From Chondrus crispus (taxonomy: Eukaryota; Rhodophyta; Florideophyceae; Gigartinales; Gigartinaceae): a stretch of DNA of 64,000 nucleotides. This document shows positions 49,818 through 60,245 of the stretch, piece after piece. Within the stretch, counting starts at the first letter, position 1. Every line of letters starts with the position of its first letter. Where the stretch lies: contig NW_005179151.1 in NCBI RefSeq assembly GCF_000350225.1, positions 363,790 to 427,789 of the forward strand. Direction: 5' to 3'. The notes under the pieces are model-generated. The model was not told the DNA's origin. It did not search any database and was given only the letters and a program-made list of their open reading frames with translations. Position numbers and translations under genes: made by a program.

Positions 49818-50420
49818 TGATTCCCCGCAGCGACGGCACAACGAAGACACTGACCCGTCTGTACTACCTGACGGGCTTCGCTTTACACTGGACGTATTCC
49901 AATCCAACCCAAATAAAATGCAGTGCCAGTCGAACACCTCCCTCTCCGTTTCACTTGCCCGCGTACTGTGTTCACTGCGCACCACAATGCCGTGATGACG
50001 CGGGGGTGTGGGAGCAGCGACTGCAGGCTCACAATCAAGGTGTGGAGAGGAGTGGTGTAGTGCGGAGTGAGGATAGGCTGTACCGTTCTCGTTCTATTCG
50101 CTGTACTGGACTACTACTCACACCTTTTCATAAGCGCTTCCTCTTTAGATTGGCTTCCTCACAAAGACACCAATCATGGATTGGAAACGCCCCATGCCGC
50201 CGCCTTCTCGCAAGAGATTTGATGCCCATGTCACGGCCGAGAGACACTCGTGTGACGGCCAGGCTGCAGCGGCGCTCAGCCATGAAATGTGTTACAGTAT
50301 GTGCGTGAAGATGCAAGATATGTGCGGTATGCTAGCTTCTGCTGTACATACGTTAAACTGCCAAACTCCGGCACACGTGCATCCGCTGCGCGTTTCGCTG
50401 ACGTCTGTCCAAGGTTTGGA
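49818..50420. repeat. Unit C-like upstream region, middle part
   Basis: Matches 25532-26140 and continues the block interrupted by the Harbinger element. A 5-base deletion near 50283 relative to the other copy breaks the long open frame seen there. Confidence 0.75.
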
Positions 50421-50734
50421 CCCGCGATTTCGGGTTGTTTTTTCATTTTTGCTTTTTGCTTGTTTATTCATGCAGAAACTAAGAAACTTCATGATTCTTC
50501 ATGAAGAAACGACTTTAGACAATGGTAGCCACGACTTACACGTTACATCTCCATGATGGAGATGGGCTACAGGGACCCTAGGAAGGCATGGGGGATCTCG
50601 ATTTGGATGGTTGATCGCGATTATCGGTGGGTCACTTGAAGAAGGCCGAAGTGGTGATTTTTTCATTTTGCAGCATTATCTGGCAGTTTTTGCGCGCAAT
50701 TGCGCGCAAAAACATGATTTAATGAAATCGCGGG
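50421..50734. mobile_element. 314-bp MITE with 11-bp terminal inverted repeats
   Basis: The ends are CCCGCGATTTC and GAAATCGCGGG. The duplicated target is tttgga (50415-50420 and 50735-50740), possibly up to 8 bp because flanking G bases are shared. The other copy of this region (near 26134) has the site without the insertion. It contains the palindrome gtttttgcgcgcaattgcgcgcaaaaac (about 50688-50714). No coding capacity. Confidence 0.85.
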
Positions 50735-52444
50735 TTTGGACTGCAATGTGGTCTTGCAATGTGGTCTACTAGAGGGGTTTATGACGCTAGTTGGGACCGG
50801 TTATCCCGACGAACGTGGACTCAAGCGTGACCACAGGTCTGTACTCATGGTCTATGGCGGTCTGACAGGGGGTGCTTTGTTATAATGTACGCCATACAAT
50901 ATATAAATATATAAATGGTACAGTACTCTCGGTAATTTCTTGTAGAGAAGTCAGACTCTCAACCACTCAAGCAACGGAGCAGCGAACATTCTTGGTACTG
51001 TAACATTACATGTTGGTTCCCGCATGCCGACAGCAGCGCCCAGAGACTGTAAGACACTCGAGTTTCTCATCCTGACACTGTTGTCACTTGTGTCTAGAAG
51101 CCCAGGTCGACTCGCTCTCTAGAACCAATCTTAAATTTGGCGTGTACGGTGGCAAGATATCGGCATTTACCGTGAAATGAACACAACAATTACCGAAAGG
51201 CAATTCAGGAGTTTGTTGTACGGTTGACATAACGCGATGCGTGTCGCACTCATATCTACAGTCTACACAGATTTTAGAGCAGTGCAGGTACCAGTCACTG
51301 CAGTGCAGATCTCGTCGTGCAGACCACGTATCGCATTGCTGTGCCCGAAGCAGAAACACTTTTCGACAGAGATGCAAACACATTGTAGTTACGTACCCTT
51401 CGAGTGCATACCCGCCTGCTGTATCTTTCAGGCTGAGTCTCTAGTGCGATGTCCTATGCCCTCTCTTAGGCCTCGACAGTTCATCGAAGTGGTCATATTG
51501 TGCAATATGCCGGTAGTCGCCAGTGCGGGCACAAGGATGGCCAGCCCAAACGCCTACATGTCAGCCAAGATATCATGACGTTTTCGACTACAAAATGACC
51601 GACAGAGAAGCGACAGGTGACGGTGAGTAGGAGATATCAGGAGCTCTCCAACGTGTTGCCCGGTAAGATCTATAAAGAATTGTTCCTTACGTAGTGTCAA
51701 TAATACAAACCCTAACAAATCTAAATCATATATCCAGTGCAGTATGGCAACTAGCCCTACACTCGGCCGTATTCTCTTGAAGGGGACGGGGTTGGAGCAT
51801 TGTACCATTTCGCGCTTTTCGTTCAACGAAAGGAGCGTGAGGCATTAATTTCAAGGCATGTGCCGGACGCATTCACGCCTGCACATTTCTGATTGTTTTG
51901 TCGCTGCAGATATGGAAACGGGGTCCTTCAATTTTCGCAATCTGAGGAAGTTTCGCAATCCGAAGAGTCTTGGCAAGCTCTTCGGCCTGCGGAGCCTTTC
52001 ATTGGACTAGGGTTTGCTCCTCCATCTGCCACTGGGGTACTGCCACACATCACACGTGTACACTTGTCTAACTCAATGTGACCATCGCATGCTACCTTAC
52101 CGCGTCTGGATTTTCTCAAAGTAGCCTTATAAGGCGACCCTCCCCCCTGGAATACAGAAGACGAGTTCGTGGAAGCGGAAGGAAGCCGGATCAAACGTAT
52201 CCAAAATCTTGATGCAGCTGCCAACCAAACCGAACGCCATTTATCCATGCCCAAACAATACTCGTCAGTAACAACGTATTTAGCAAATCTCGTGGAAACC
52301 CGACACATAACTCTATGCACGTCCAAGAAAACATTTACAAAAGAGATGGGTGTGCTGGGGTCGGGGCATACCATCAACAAATTGAAACAAAAAAATAGAC
52401 CTACCCATTGAGCTCACGGACATGGCGTCTAAACGTCTCGTTCC
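50735..52444. repeat. Unit C-like upstream region, right part
   Basis: Matches about 26134-27822 nearly base for base. A small tandem duplication (gcaatgtggtct) lies directly after the MITE. No recognisable gene is seen. Confidence 0.7.
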
Positions 52445-52951
52445 CTAGACTACGTGCTCGACGGAAGTGACTCGGCGGTTGACGGAAGAAACGGTCTCTT
52501 CGACAGTGGAGGACACACTTCTACTGGCCTCCGCCCTTGTCGAATGCGCCATAGCCGGCGGAAGGACGTGGTTGTCTGGCGAAGTTGAAGAGCGGAGGTG
52601 GTCGTGGTTGTCTGGCGAGGTTGAAGAGCGGTGGAGGTCGCGGTTGTCTGGCGAAGTTGAGGAGCGAAGGGGGTGCGTGGGACAGTTACAACACCAATCA
52701 ACGACCCATCGGACGAGGTACACGACGTTGACAGTTACGACCATACACAAGGTGAGAAAGGAATAGTTTGATCCCCACGGTAGCTCGTGATTGGGATCGG
52801 CAGTCGGCAGGGCTGGAAGGCTAGGCGGTGCGGGTGAGGGCAGCGGCATGGCTTCGGACGAGTGTGCGGTGAGCGAGAGTGTTAGAGTTGCGGCGAGGAG
52901 AAAACCGGAGCGGACGAGGCAACGGGACGTGGGGTTAGTGCAGTCGATCAT
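52445..52951 (-). CDS. Small single-pass membrane protein, unit G, expanded tail
   Basis: 168 aa from the ATG at 52951 (MIDCTNPTSRCLVRSGF). Signal-like stretch, Pro-rich linker and membrane span (YSFLTLCMVVTVNVVYLVRW) are present, then DWCCNC. The tail has three LRSSTSPDN-type motifs in a row (LRSSTSPDNRDL, HRSSTSPDNHDH, LRSSTSPDNHVL). Like unit C it ends VTSVEH.V rather than RRHVxELN. Confidence 0.68.
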   Translation of the reverse strand: MIDCTNPTSRCLVRSGFLLAATLTLSLTAHSSEAMPLPSPAPPSLPALPTADPNHELPWGSNYSFLTLCMVVTVNVVYLVRWVVDWCCNCPTHPLRSSTSPDNRDLHRSSTSPDNHDHLRSSTSPDNHVLPPAMAHSTRAEASRSVSSTVEETVSSVNRRVTSVEHVV

Positions 52952-53080
52952 GGCAAACAAGGGTGGTGTTCAGTGGATGGATGGTGCTTGTTGTCGGTTG
53001 AGGTTGGACCAGTTGTATCGAGGGCGGTGAGGATGGCAGAGTGGAGACGGAAAAGAAAGAAGCAACTACATTGCTCCGGG

Positions 53081-53091
53081 TAACTTAAATA
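53081..53091 (-). promoter_or_regulatory. TATA-like element of unit G, altered
   Basis: The minus strand reads TATTTAAGTTA, followed by CCCGGAGCAATGTAGTTGC. The core has one change compared with the other units. Confidence 0.45.
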
Positions 53092-53752
53092 GAACGGGTG
53101 GGACGGATGATTCGGGTGCCGCGTGTGGGAGGGGGTGCGGAGGGTGGGCGGAGGAAGAATGGTAAGGTAAGAAAGAAATTCCGGACATGGTAGAATCCGC
53201 GAAAAACCAAAAATGTACTTATATAAACCCCTATCCACTCTATCCACTCCTATCCACTGTAGGCCCCTGACACCGCTAAAACCCCATATATATGGCGGCC
53301 TCACGGCCACGATGTGCGCATCATGCGTCATGCGCAATCGGCCAATCATTGCGCATCATGCGCAATGATTGCCCGACAGGCCGTCAGGCGCACTTCCCCG
53401 GCCGCGCGCTGTTGCGAGTGTGTGACAGCAGTGCACAGCACCATCTCAAACTGCACAGAGCCTGCCGACAATGATCAAGCCAACAATAATTGTTGGCTTG
53501 ATCATTGCGTCGCGAGGGGGGCAGTCTGTCCGGGGGCGTGGCCGAGTTTTCGGGCTTTTGCAAACGCCCCTGCCGCCCCGTTGACAGGTCGCCGCCGCAT
53601 TCCACGACTGCCAGGGCACGCAACCACACTGTGCCCCCCCCCCAAACCCCCAACCCTCCCCTCACTCCCTACCTCCACCGCAGCACACGCTCGCCTCATT
53701 TGTGATTGTCGGCAGACTGCCGTGACTGTAAAATTATTTTACTCGAACTCAC
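53092..53752. other. Non-coding stretch with palindromes
   Basis: No gene is seen. It contains a gcgcatcatgcgcaatgatt-type inverted cluster (about 53315-53372) and the long palindrome listed separately. Confidence 0.5.
53469..53507. repeat. Perfect 39-base palindrome
   Basis: Two 19-base arms (caatgatcaagccaacaat and its complement) around a single central A. A related half, aatcaagccaacaatttt, occurs at about 56622-56640. Confidence 0.85.
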
Positions 53753-53860
53753 TGTAATTAAAATGGCTGACAGTCCCTGTAGCAGCCGGTACACAAGCTT
53801 ATTGTCTACTGGGTGCCTCATGCTGCGATATGATGCCCTCGGCAAGCCTCGGGGCTCATA
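53753..53860. repeat. Repeat interrupted by the pogo element, left part
   Basis: Matches about 56634-56767 (ctgtaatta.aatggctgacag to ccctcggcaagcctcgg.gctcata). It resumes at 55801 after the pogo element. Confidence 0.75.
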
Positions 53861-55800
53861 CTAGTGGGGCCCCTAAGTTGAACATGATTAGAAAAATAAA
53901 TGTAAAAACAAGAAGCAAGCGGCATCGGAGAAAATTTTTTGACTGTTTGGAAAACTGACAGTCTCCTCGTAAGGGGGGGTGCTGGAGACGTCGGACAAAA
54001 ACCTCAATATTAAAAGGAAAAAGTACTTGTAATTGTCAAGCAATCACCATTTTTTATGTTTTGCGACGGGGACACTCTCAGCCTGTCGTCCACTGAGACT
54101 TGGCGAAAACAACCACGGACACAGAAGAGGAGTGAGAATGAAGCGCGCGGACACTTTTGCACCTCAACCGATAACTAAGATCGGACATCCAAGCAAATAA
54201 ATAAAAAATAGAAAAGTCCGCCTATTTTGTATTTTTGGGTTGTTGCACACTTATACGTAGAAAGCCGTAAGCAATCGATTGAGATATTTTTTCTTTAATT
54301 TCAACCACGTCGTTCTGATATACGGCGCACTATCTGGCGCTGTTACGCGCGGCGGTGCTCCTTGGCCCGTGTCGGAGATATTTTTCAAAATATTTTGCAT
54401 GTCCGATTTTTTTGTCACTGTCCGACAACACCAGCAACCCCCTTTACCTGCTTTTCTGATCTCAGGAGCCAAAAGGCTCATACATCGGCATGAACGGCGT
54501 CTTTCGGTCCGGGTATCGGAGAGGTTGCAACCACAGAAAAAGCACCCATTATTTGCACGGACATTTCACTGGCTGATGCATTTCGAAATTGCAATTTTTA
54601 ATTCTAATTGCTATTCCGGGACGGTGCAACCTCCTGTGCTGCTTTCTTGAAGATTGCGGCACGCCGAGCGGAAGTTCTCTTCTTCGCAATCTGGCGACGT
54701 ACCAACAGAGACCTTGGATAAATGGTCGCATCCTTATAATGGTGCACACGGAAAGCAAGCGCTTTCTCCCGTAGCGCTAAGCCCTGTGCTCTAGTCCGCT
54801 CCACAGCCTAAGCTGCACGTTGCGCTACATCGCCCTCCTTCTCCTGCCTTACTGCCCGCCTAGCTCTTCCCATAGCGTCCTTGCACCTTGCCAACTCCAT
54901 CGCGACATCCGTTGTCAGGGTCAACCCAGCCGATGTGTAAACATAACCGCATTGTAGCACGCGCGGTTGTACCCTTAAACTATCCTTGTACACCAAGCGT
55001 TTCTTTTCTAGCATTTCCTTGATTTCCGAGACTGTCGCCAAAGATGTGTTATTGATAGAACACTGCGGACGGGGCACGTCGATGAGGGCACCAGCATTGA
55101 GTGTCCATAAACCAGATTTCCTAAAACCAGAAGTCACATGTGCTCGCGTGAACGCCTTGCCATATGCCTCTCGCATTAACTTCATATAGTCAATAAAAGG
55201 TCTTGTATTCTGGCGTTCGGCTGAAAACGAAGTCACCATCAATTGGACAGCATCTGCGACGTCTGTCCGTTTGACAGGGGAAGCCGTGGCGGGAGTACGA
55301 AAGAACAATGACAATGACTTGCTCCTCATCTGGGGATAGGTAGGTGCGTGCTTTTTTTGATTCACCTCTGTGTGCAAATCTGTACTGAAAAGTCGCCAAA
55401 GGGAGCCGGGCAAGTCGGGCAGCCTCGCGCTTAGTTGGGCCATTATCAATAGCAATGACGGCTCGGTTGAAGAAGTGCTCTTCCTTCCTCTTGCGACTTG
55501 TCTTCTTGGTCATGGTGTGGTGGCCGTGGTGTGAGGAGAAGCGGAATGAGCTCTAATGCCCTAATTTGCACCGAGGTTTCACCAAAGTTTGCTTTCCGAT
55601 GGCAAAAAGGGCGCCAAGTCGGATTCTGCATGTCAAATTGCGCCATTTGCATTTTTGAACGATTTACGTCATTGTCACTGAACGTTTTTCACTCAAAAGT
55701 TGAGTCATTTACCGGTAGAAGCTGAATCACAATAAAATTTGCAATAAAGTTTTTGTTCCAGTGATCGGTGCTCTGTTCGAGAAAGGGGGGCATGTACGGG
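53861..55800 (-). mobile_element. Pogo-type DNA transposon, internally deleted, 1940 bp
   Basis: It sits between duplicated TA bases (53859-53860 and 55801-55802). The related repeat at 56766-56767 shows the same sequence uninterrupted (gctcaTAtctgcac). The terminal inverted repeats are only weakly similar (ctagtggggcccctaag against cccgtacatgcccccctt). The coding region is a truncated pogo/Tigger-like transposase on the minus strand. Confidence 0.75.
54808..55513 (-). pseudogene. Pogo-type transposase, DDE core deleted
   Basis: The ATG at 55513 starts MTKKTSRKRKEEHFF. A pipsqueak-type helix-turn-helix (AIDNGPTKREAARLARLPLA, TFQYRF) is followed by the start of a CENP-B-type HTH (YLSPDEEQVIVIVLSYSRHGFP). 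A frameshift near 55270-55280 moves the rest to another frame (VKRTDVADAVQLMV). That frame continues directly into the transposase C-terminal region (REAYGKAFTRAHVTSGFRKS, GLWTLNAGAL). The DDE catalytic domain that normally lies between is absent, about 200 aa. The product could not transpose. The frame runs on to 54808. Confidence 0.78.
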
Positions 55801-56022
55801 TATCTGCACTCGGAACGTGTCTGCACTCGTAGCCAGTAGACAACCCTACACGTGTACTTGTTCAACTCCTTTTTGCCGTCAATTGCGTCGCAGCGCGTTT
55901 TTCCCGTCGCAATGCGTTTCTCCCGTCTCAGCGCCTTTGTCCCGACGCAGCGCGTTTTCCTGTCACAGCGCGTTTTTCCCGTCGCAGCGCCTTTTTCGCG
56001 CGCCGTCGTTCAACCCTTTTTG
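55801..56022. repeat. Repeat interrupted by the pogo element, right part, and Gtcgca-rich tail
   Basis: 55801-55855 matches about 56767-56820 (tctgcactcgg.....tgtctgcactcg). Then comes a degenerate direct repeat around cgtttttcccgtcgcagcgc (about 55890-56000). No gene is seen. Confidence 0.55.
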
Positions 56023-56335
56023 CCATCGTCCCCTCTTCCCCGCCTGCCCGCCTCTTCTTTACCAAGCTGCCCCGTCGGCCGACCCCAATGCCCTGCTCAA
56101 ACGCCCCCGCTCCATCTCCGCCATCTCTGCCACCCTCATCTCGCCCCGCCTTCTCCGTACTCCCTCCTTCCCGTCCATCGCAGTCCGGCTCCCGCACCCC
56201 CCTCATCACCATCAGTCAACCTTCCCTCTCGTCCGCTGCGATGCCCTCGTCCCAGCAGTCCACGCTCGCTCCCAGCCCGCCTTCCTCCTCCTCTCCCTCC
56301 CTATCTCTGCCCTCCGTTCGCCACTTCCCTTGTGA
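56023..56335. repeat. Pyrimidine-rich block, third and partial copy
   Basis: Matches about 23230-23515 of the unit B block with more differences than the unit E copy. The 5' part and the following unit are missing. Confidence 0.65.
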
Positions 56336-56354
56336 TGACCACTGAGCAAAAGGG

Positions 56355-56402
56355 GAGGTGCCGTTGGCCAACGACGTGAGGGAGGAATGACTGAGAGTCA
56401 TA
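56355..56402. repeat. Remnant of the 185-bp inverted-repeat family
   Basis: ccgttggccaacgacgtgag and ggaatgactgagagtcatat match one end of the element at 22361-22545 with a few changes. Confidence 0.65.
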
Positions 56403-57444
56403 TCCCTACTGTAGCTCTGAAAAGTACACTACAGTGTCCAATTACTCCGAGGAATTGTCTACCGGCTGACGGGGACATACGCCCCGTGACAGCGGTGACA
56501 TTAACCGGTTTTGGGGAAAACCGTAATGTTACTGAAAAGGGCTTGGCGGGGTTCAGTGCAGTGCAAAAATTGGAGATGTCCGCACTACTGCCGAAAATGT
56601 CTGCACCATAGTGCAGACAATAATCAAGCCAACAATTTTACTGTAATTACAATGGCTGACAGTCGCTGTAGCAGCCGATAGACAAGCATATTGTCGCCTC
56701 GATCCCATCGTGCAGACACGCTGTGCGTCGTGCGATATGAGGCCCTCGGCAAGCCTCGGTGCTCATATCTGCACTCGGCGCATGTCTGCACTCGAATCGA
56801 GGCGACAACCCCTACTTGTAGTTCCCCTGTTTCGAAACGATTTTCCACCTTAACGCTTTAAGCTGTCCTTCACACGGCACAAACCGTTAGAACTTCAAAG
56901 CATTCTGATTGGATCATGGCACAAGAAGCTGTCGAAGTCTTGAAATTTTCGCCGTGCCGCACGGACTATAGTCTACTTCTGATGACTCTGTATACCTCCC
57001 TCTAGTCACCGCCCTCAGTCTCTCCTCCGCCATCATTTCTTTTCCTCTCCACGTGCGCCGTCAACCTCTTCTCCTCCCCGTCCCTCCGTTCCAGCGCATT
57101 CATTAAATGCTCCACCGAGACGGATTGGGTGTGGGAAGGACGTCGCTTCTTAAGTGCCCGCAGCAATGGAATCAGTGAAAGCCAGGCGGGGATGGCAGGA
57201 GTTGAGGTTGCAGAGTGGCAGGTCGGGTGATAGGCGGAGGGGGCGACGACCCAGGACAGGACGGCGGGGTCGACCGAGTCGAAGAAGGTGACGACGTGCA
57301 GGGGCAGACGCTGCTAGGCGAGGGCCTTGTACGCGGTCTGGAACAGGTCCTTCATCTCGGCGGCCTCTGCCAGGACGAGGTCCGGCTCCTGCATCATGAC
57401 CTCCTCCGCCCCTCGCGCCGCCTCCTCCTCCCGCCCCGGTCCTA
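56403..57444. other. Non-coding repeats and spacer
   Basis: Includes the second full copy of the ctgtaattacaatggctgacag repeat (56634-56822) that gives the empty site of the pogo element. A minus-strand segment at about 57240-57400 reads EPDLVLAEAAEMKDLFQTAY and, after a TAG, HVVTFFDSVDPAVLSWVVAP, which looks like decayed coding sequence. I do not recognise it. Confidence 0.45.
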
Positions 57445-58095
57445 GCCTTACTCACCCCGCGCAGCCGCAACCTGCGTCTGCAAGCCCCCTCCCGCGCGTC
57501 CGCCGCTGCCCACTGCGACTGCCTCCTCCTCTTTCAGTGCACGCAAGACCCCACGCGCGACTGCACCCTGGTCCACGCCTCGCTCACGCACGGCCTCCTC
57601 ACCAACCCGCTGTCCACCTGACTGCGTCCCCCCGCACCCCTCCCTCGTCCCGACAAGCCCCGCCACAATCCTTAACACCTCCTCCGCACACCGCTAGCAC
57701 AGCGTCACCCCGCTCCCGCCGTGCTCATAATTCGCCACCACCGTCATCTCCCCCCCCCCGAGCCCCTCTTCCTGCACCTCCATCCTCGCCCCGCCTTCCT
57801 TCCGCATAGGTCTGAGCCCCGCCCACGTCCCCAACCGCTCCATCTCCGCCACGCCTGCCACCAGCGTTCTGGCCCTCTGCACTACTTCCTCCGCCTCCTG
57901 CCCCGTCGCCTCCTCCGCCCACTCGCCCTTCCGCACGCTGCCGCCCACCGTGTACTCCTCACCAATCCCTATGCCCTTGAGCTCGGCGAGCAGCTGGGCG
58001 TAGGCGGCGAGAAGCATGGCCACGACGTCCACGCCGTCCTTATATTGTCCTCCGCCGCGACCCTCTCCACCCGCGCCCCCCTCGCTTGGCACCAC
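57445..58095 (-). pseudogene. D-amino-acid oxidase-like gene fragment, broken
   Basis: The minus frame 58095-57694 encodes VAEMERLGTWAGLRPMRKEG and, further on, VVANYEHGGSGVTLC, followed by TAG (57694-57696), then RCAEEVLRIVAGLVG in the same frame down to 57445. The pattern W-x-GLRP-x-R, then V-x-NY-x-HGGSG-x-T-x-W-x-CA is the C-terminal signature of FAD-dependent D-amino-acid oxidases, which deaminate D-amino acids in peroxisomes. The TAG is at the place of the conserved Trp. Only the C-terminal part of the family is present; the FAD-binding N-terminus is not seen. A GTGAGTAAG donor-like site follows near 57445. Confidence 0.72.
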
Positions 58096-59487
58096 GCTCA
58101 GGAGGAGCTCTGGAACGTACGTAGTACCTTACTTTTACCTTCCGTCCGCACTGCCCAGGACTCACCACACTGCACGCTCCCACTGCCCACCACCTACTGC
58201 CACTTTCCGGCTGAGCTGACGAACAATCGAGCACGCGCTGGTAAAACGTTATCACAATACTCCCGTTCCAGCATTACCGGATGAGGCCGCGGCTTTTTTA
58301 GTTGCCATCCTTTGGAAGAGTCTTCGTAGTTTCTCCCTGTAGCCGCAGTTCCACCACCTCGTACGCCTCTGCCTCTTCCTCTCCCCCTGCCTCGTCCCCT
58401 TGCTCTTCCTCTAACTATATTGAGTCCTCGTGCGCTGTCGTGTGTATCCAGGCCTGTTCCCCTGCCTTGTGATGCTCCGGAGCTGTGGCCATTTGGCCTT
58501 CCGCGGTCGAGGTTCCTCTTGCAGCGGGTGTTGGCGGATTAGAACCTGCATTATCGGGCTCCTCTTGGACGACGGACGCCACAAGGAAGGCGGTGAGCAG
58601 CGGGAGGAGTGAAGCGGACGCAGCAGGCCGTAGCAGCCCTTCCTGAAATCCGTTTTCAAACTTGAAGTTGTGCTTGTGGTAGGAATGTTAGTTTCGAGCG
58701 GAAGATGAGGCTCGGTTTCCCTGAACCTGTGCAGCGGAGGGAGCGGAACGGAGGTGATCGAGCGAGGCGAAGCGAAAGGCCACAAAAGCCACCGGGGGTC
58801 TTGTCTCGTGAGTACGTGAGTACAGTAACCCCCGGATTTCTAGTCTCTTTAATTTCCCCCTGATTTAAGTACCCGGTAAAATTCCCCTTTGTATTTTAGG
58901 ACCGGCGGGGCACCGCCGCGGACACTGCCAGTCGCTTACGGCTAGCGCTGTCCTCGCTGCACAGTCCCCACGACCCCCCGTCGGGCCACGTTCGACGGCG
59001 GCCAGCGGCGGCCGACTCGACGCGCACGCCGACGGCGAATTGTATCCGTTGGGAACGTGGTCCGACTCTCTGGCAGACCCCAGTCAGCGAGCTCCCCTCA
59101 TGCACCGCGTGCTCCGAGACGGAGTTATCCACTGCTTCCCTTTCTCTACCCACCTGCGATCGGTCTCCCATTTCGCGCTGTCGCACACCCGCTTCTTCAA
59201 TCACGCGGCATTTCTCGCTCCTCTTCTTGAGCTCTTGGCGCACCTCGCGATCCGTGTGAGACTTCGTGGTCACCATCTGCCTCGCCGCCCCGCCACACCA
59301 CCGCGCCAAGCATCACTTTCTCAGTCTCCCTACTGGGGCCTCCTCCATTGCAGGTGCCGCGCGCTCCGCCCTTCGTCTCGGCGTCGAGCGCTTCGTCTCG
59401 TCATCCTCCGCTTCGCGCCTGTCCTGACCGAAACCGATAAAAGTGCCCGCAGGCCACCGTACGGAGGGGTGAGCGTGAGGCTTCAAG
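58096..59487. other. Stretch without a clear gene
   Basis: Pyrimidine-rich and GC-rich sequence. A minus-strand frame at 58896-59309 (137 aa, REVRQELKKRSEKCRVIEEAG) lies divergent from the next gene, but there is no support for it. Nothing else is recognised. Confidence 0.4.
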
Positions 59488-60245
59488 ATGCCTGATGTGG
59501 AGTGGGTCTCGATGGAAGCTAAGCGCGCACCGCTTTCTGGAATGGAGATTCTGGATGGCGAATGCCGCGTTCAGCTACACCGTGGCTCCCGAGTGGTGTC
59601 ATTGACAAAAGAGGCACTGATGAGAAGTGTGCAATTGCCCCGAGAAGTTTGTGGCGAGCTCTGAGATTGGCTGTCGTTGCGCCGTGGTCGCTTTTTCACC
59701 GAAAGAATGCTCGAGGAACTCGGGTTCTTGCGCCTTTGGGGTTCTCGGCTGATAAACCCCGGGGCTGACCAAACGGACCACACTATCCGGCGTATTGTGT
59801 TTTCGTCCGGGAAGGACGTACGGTTTGGCAAGCGGGGGTTCCTTGCATCAGCAGACGACTGCGGGGGACATCTCTCCTTCTGGCCCATCGACTTCTACAC
59901 CATGAAGTCGCACAGGGCCGTGGGTAGCTTGGCGCAGATGTTGGGGTTGAGCAGTGAGGGTGAGTCTGACTTGGAGGTGAAGGAAAACGGGAGCGGCCTG
60001 CAAGTGGAGATAGTTTTTGATGCTCACGCCGAGGCGCGATATTTAGACAACCTGCACCGGGCTTGCACTCGCCGGATGGACCACTTCTTCAGACTTCGAT
60101 GCCCCGGTGCTCGCGGAGATTCGGCTGCAACGCTCCACCGCCGTGCGAACTTCCGCAGCTTCGTATTCTCTCTACATGGCCAGTGTCTCCGAGCCGCGAT
60201 CGGCAATGGACTATATGCGCTGGCTGGAGAAGTGGCTGCACTACC
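59488..60245 (+). pseudogene. Unrecognised host-type gene, broken and cut by an LTR
   Basis: The ATG at 59488 starts MPDVEWVSMEAKRAPLSG. The frame has a TGA near 59662 (REVCGEL-stop-DWLSLRRG) and then stays open with GRFFTERMLEELGFLRLWGS, DQTDHTIRRIVFSSGK and CGGHLSFWPIDFYTMKSHRA up to EARYLDNLHRACTRR. Near 60070 the likely frame changes to one reading TSSDFDAPVLAEIRLQRS and MDYMRWLEKWLHYL, which meets the LTR start at 60246. One nonsense change, one frameshift and one insertion thus disable it. The even amino-acid composition suggests a former real gene. I do not recognise the family. A gataaaag TATA-like site lies at about 59435. Confidence 0.55.
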
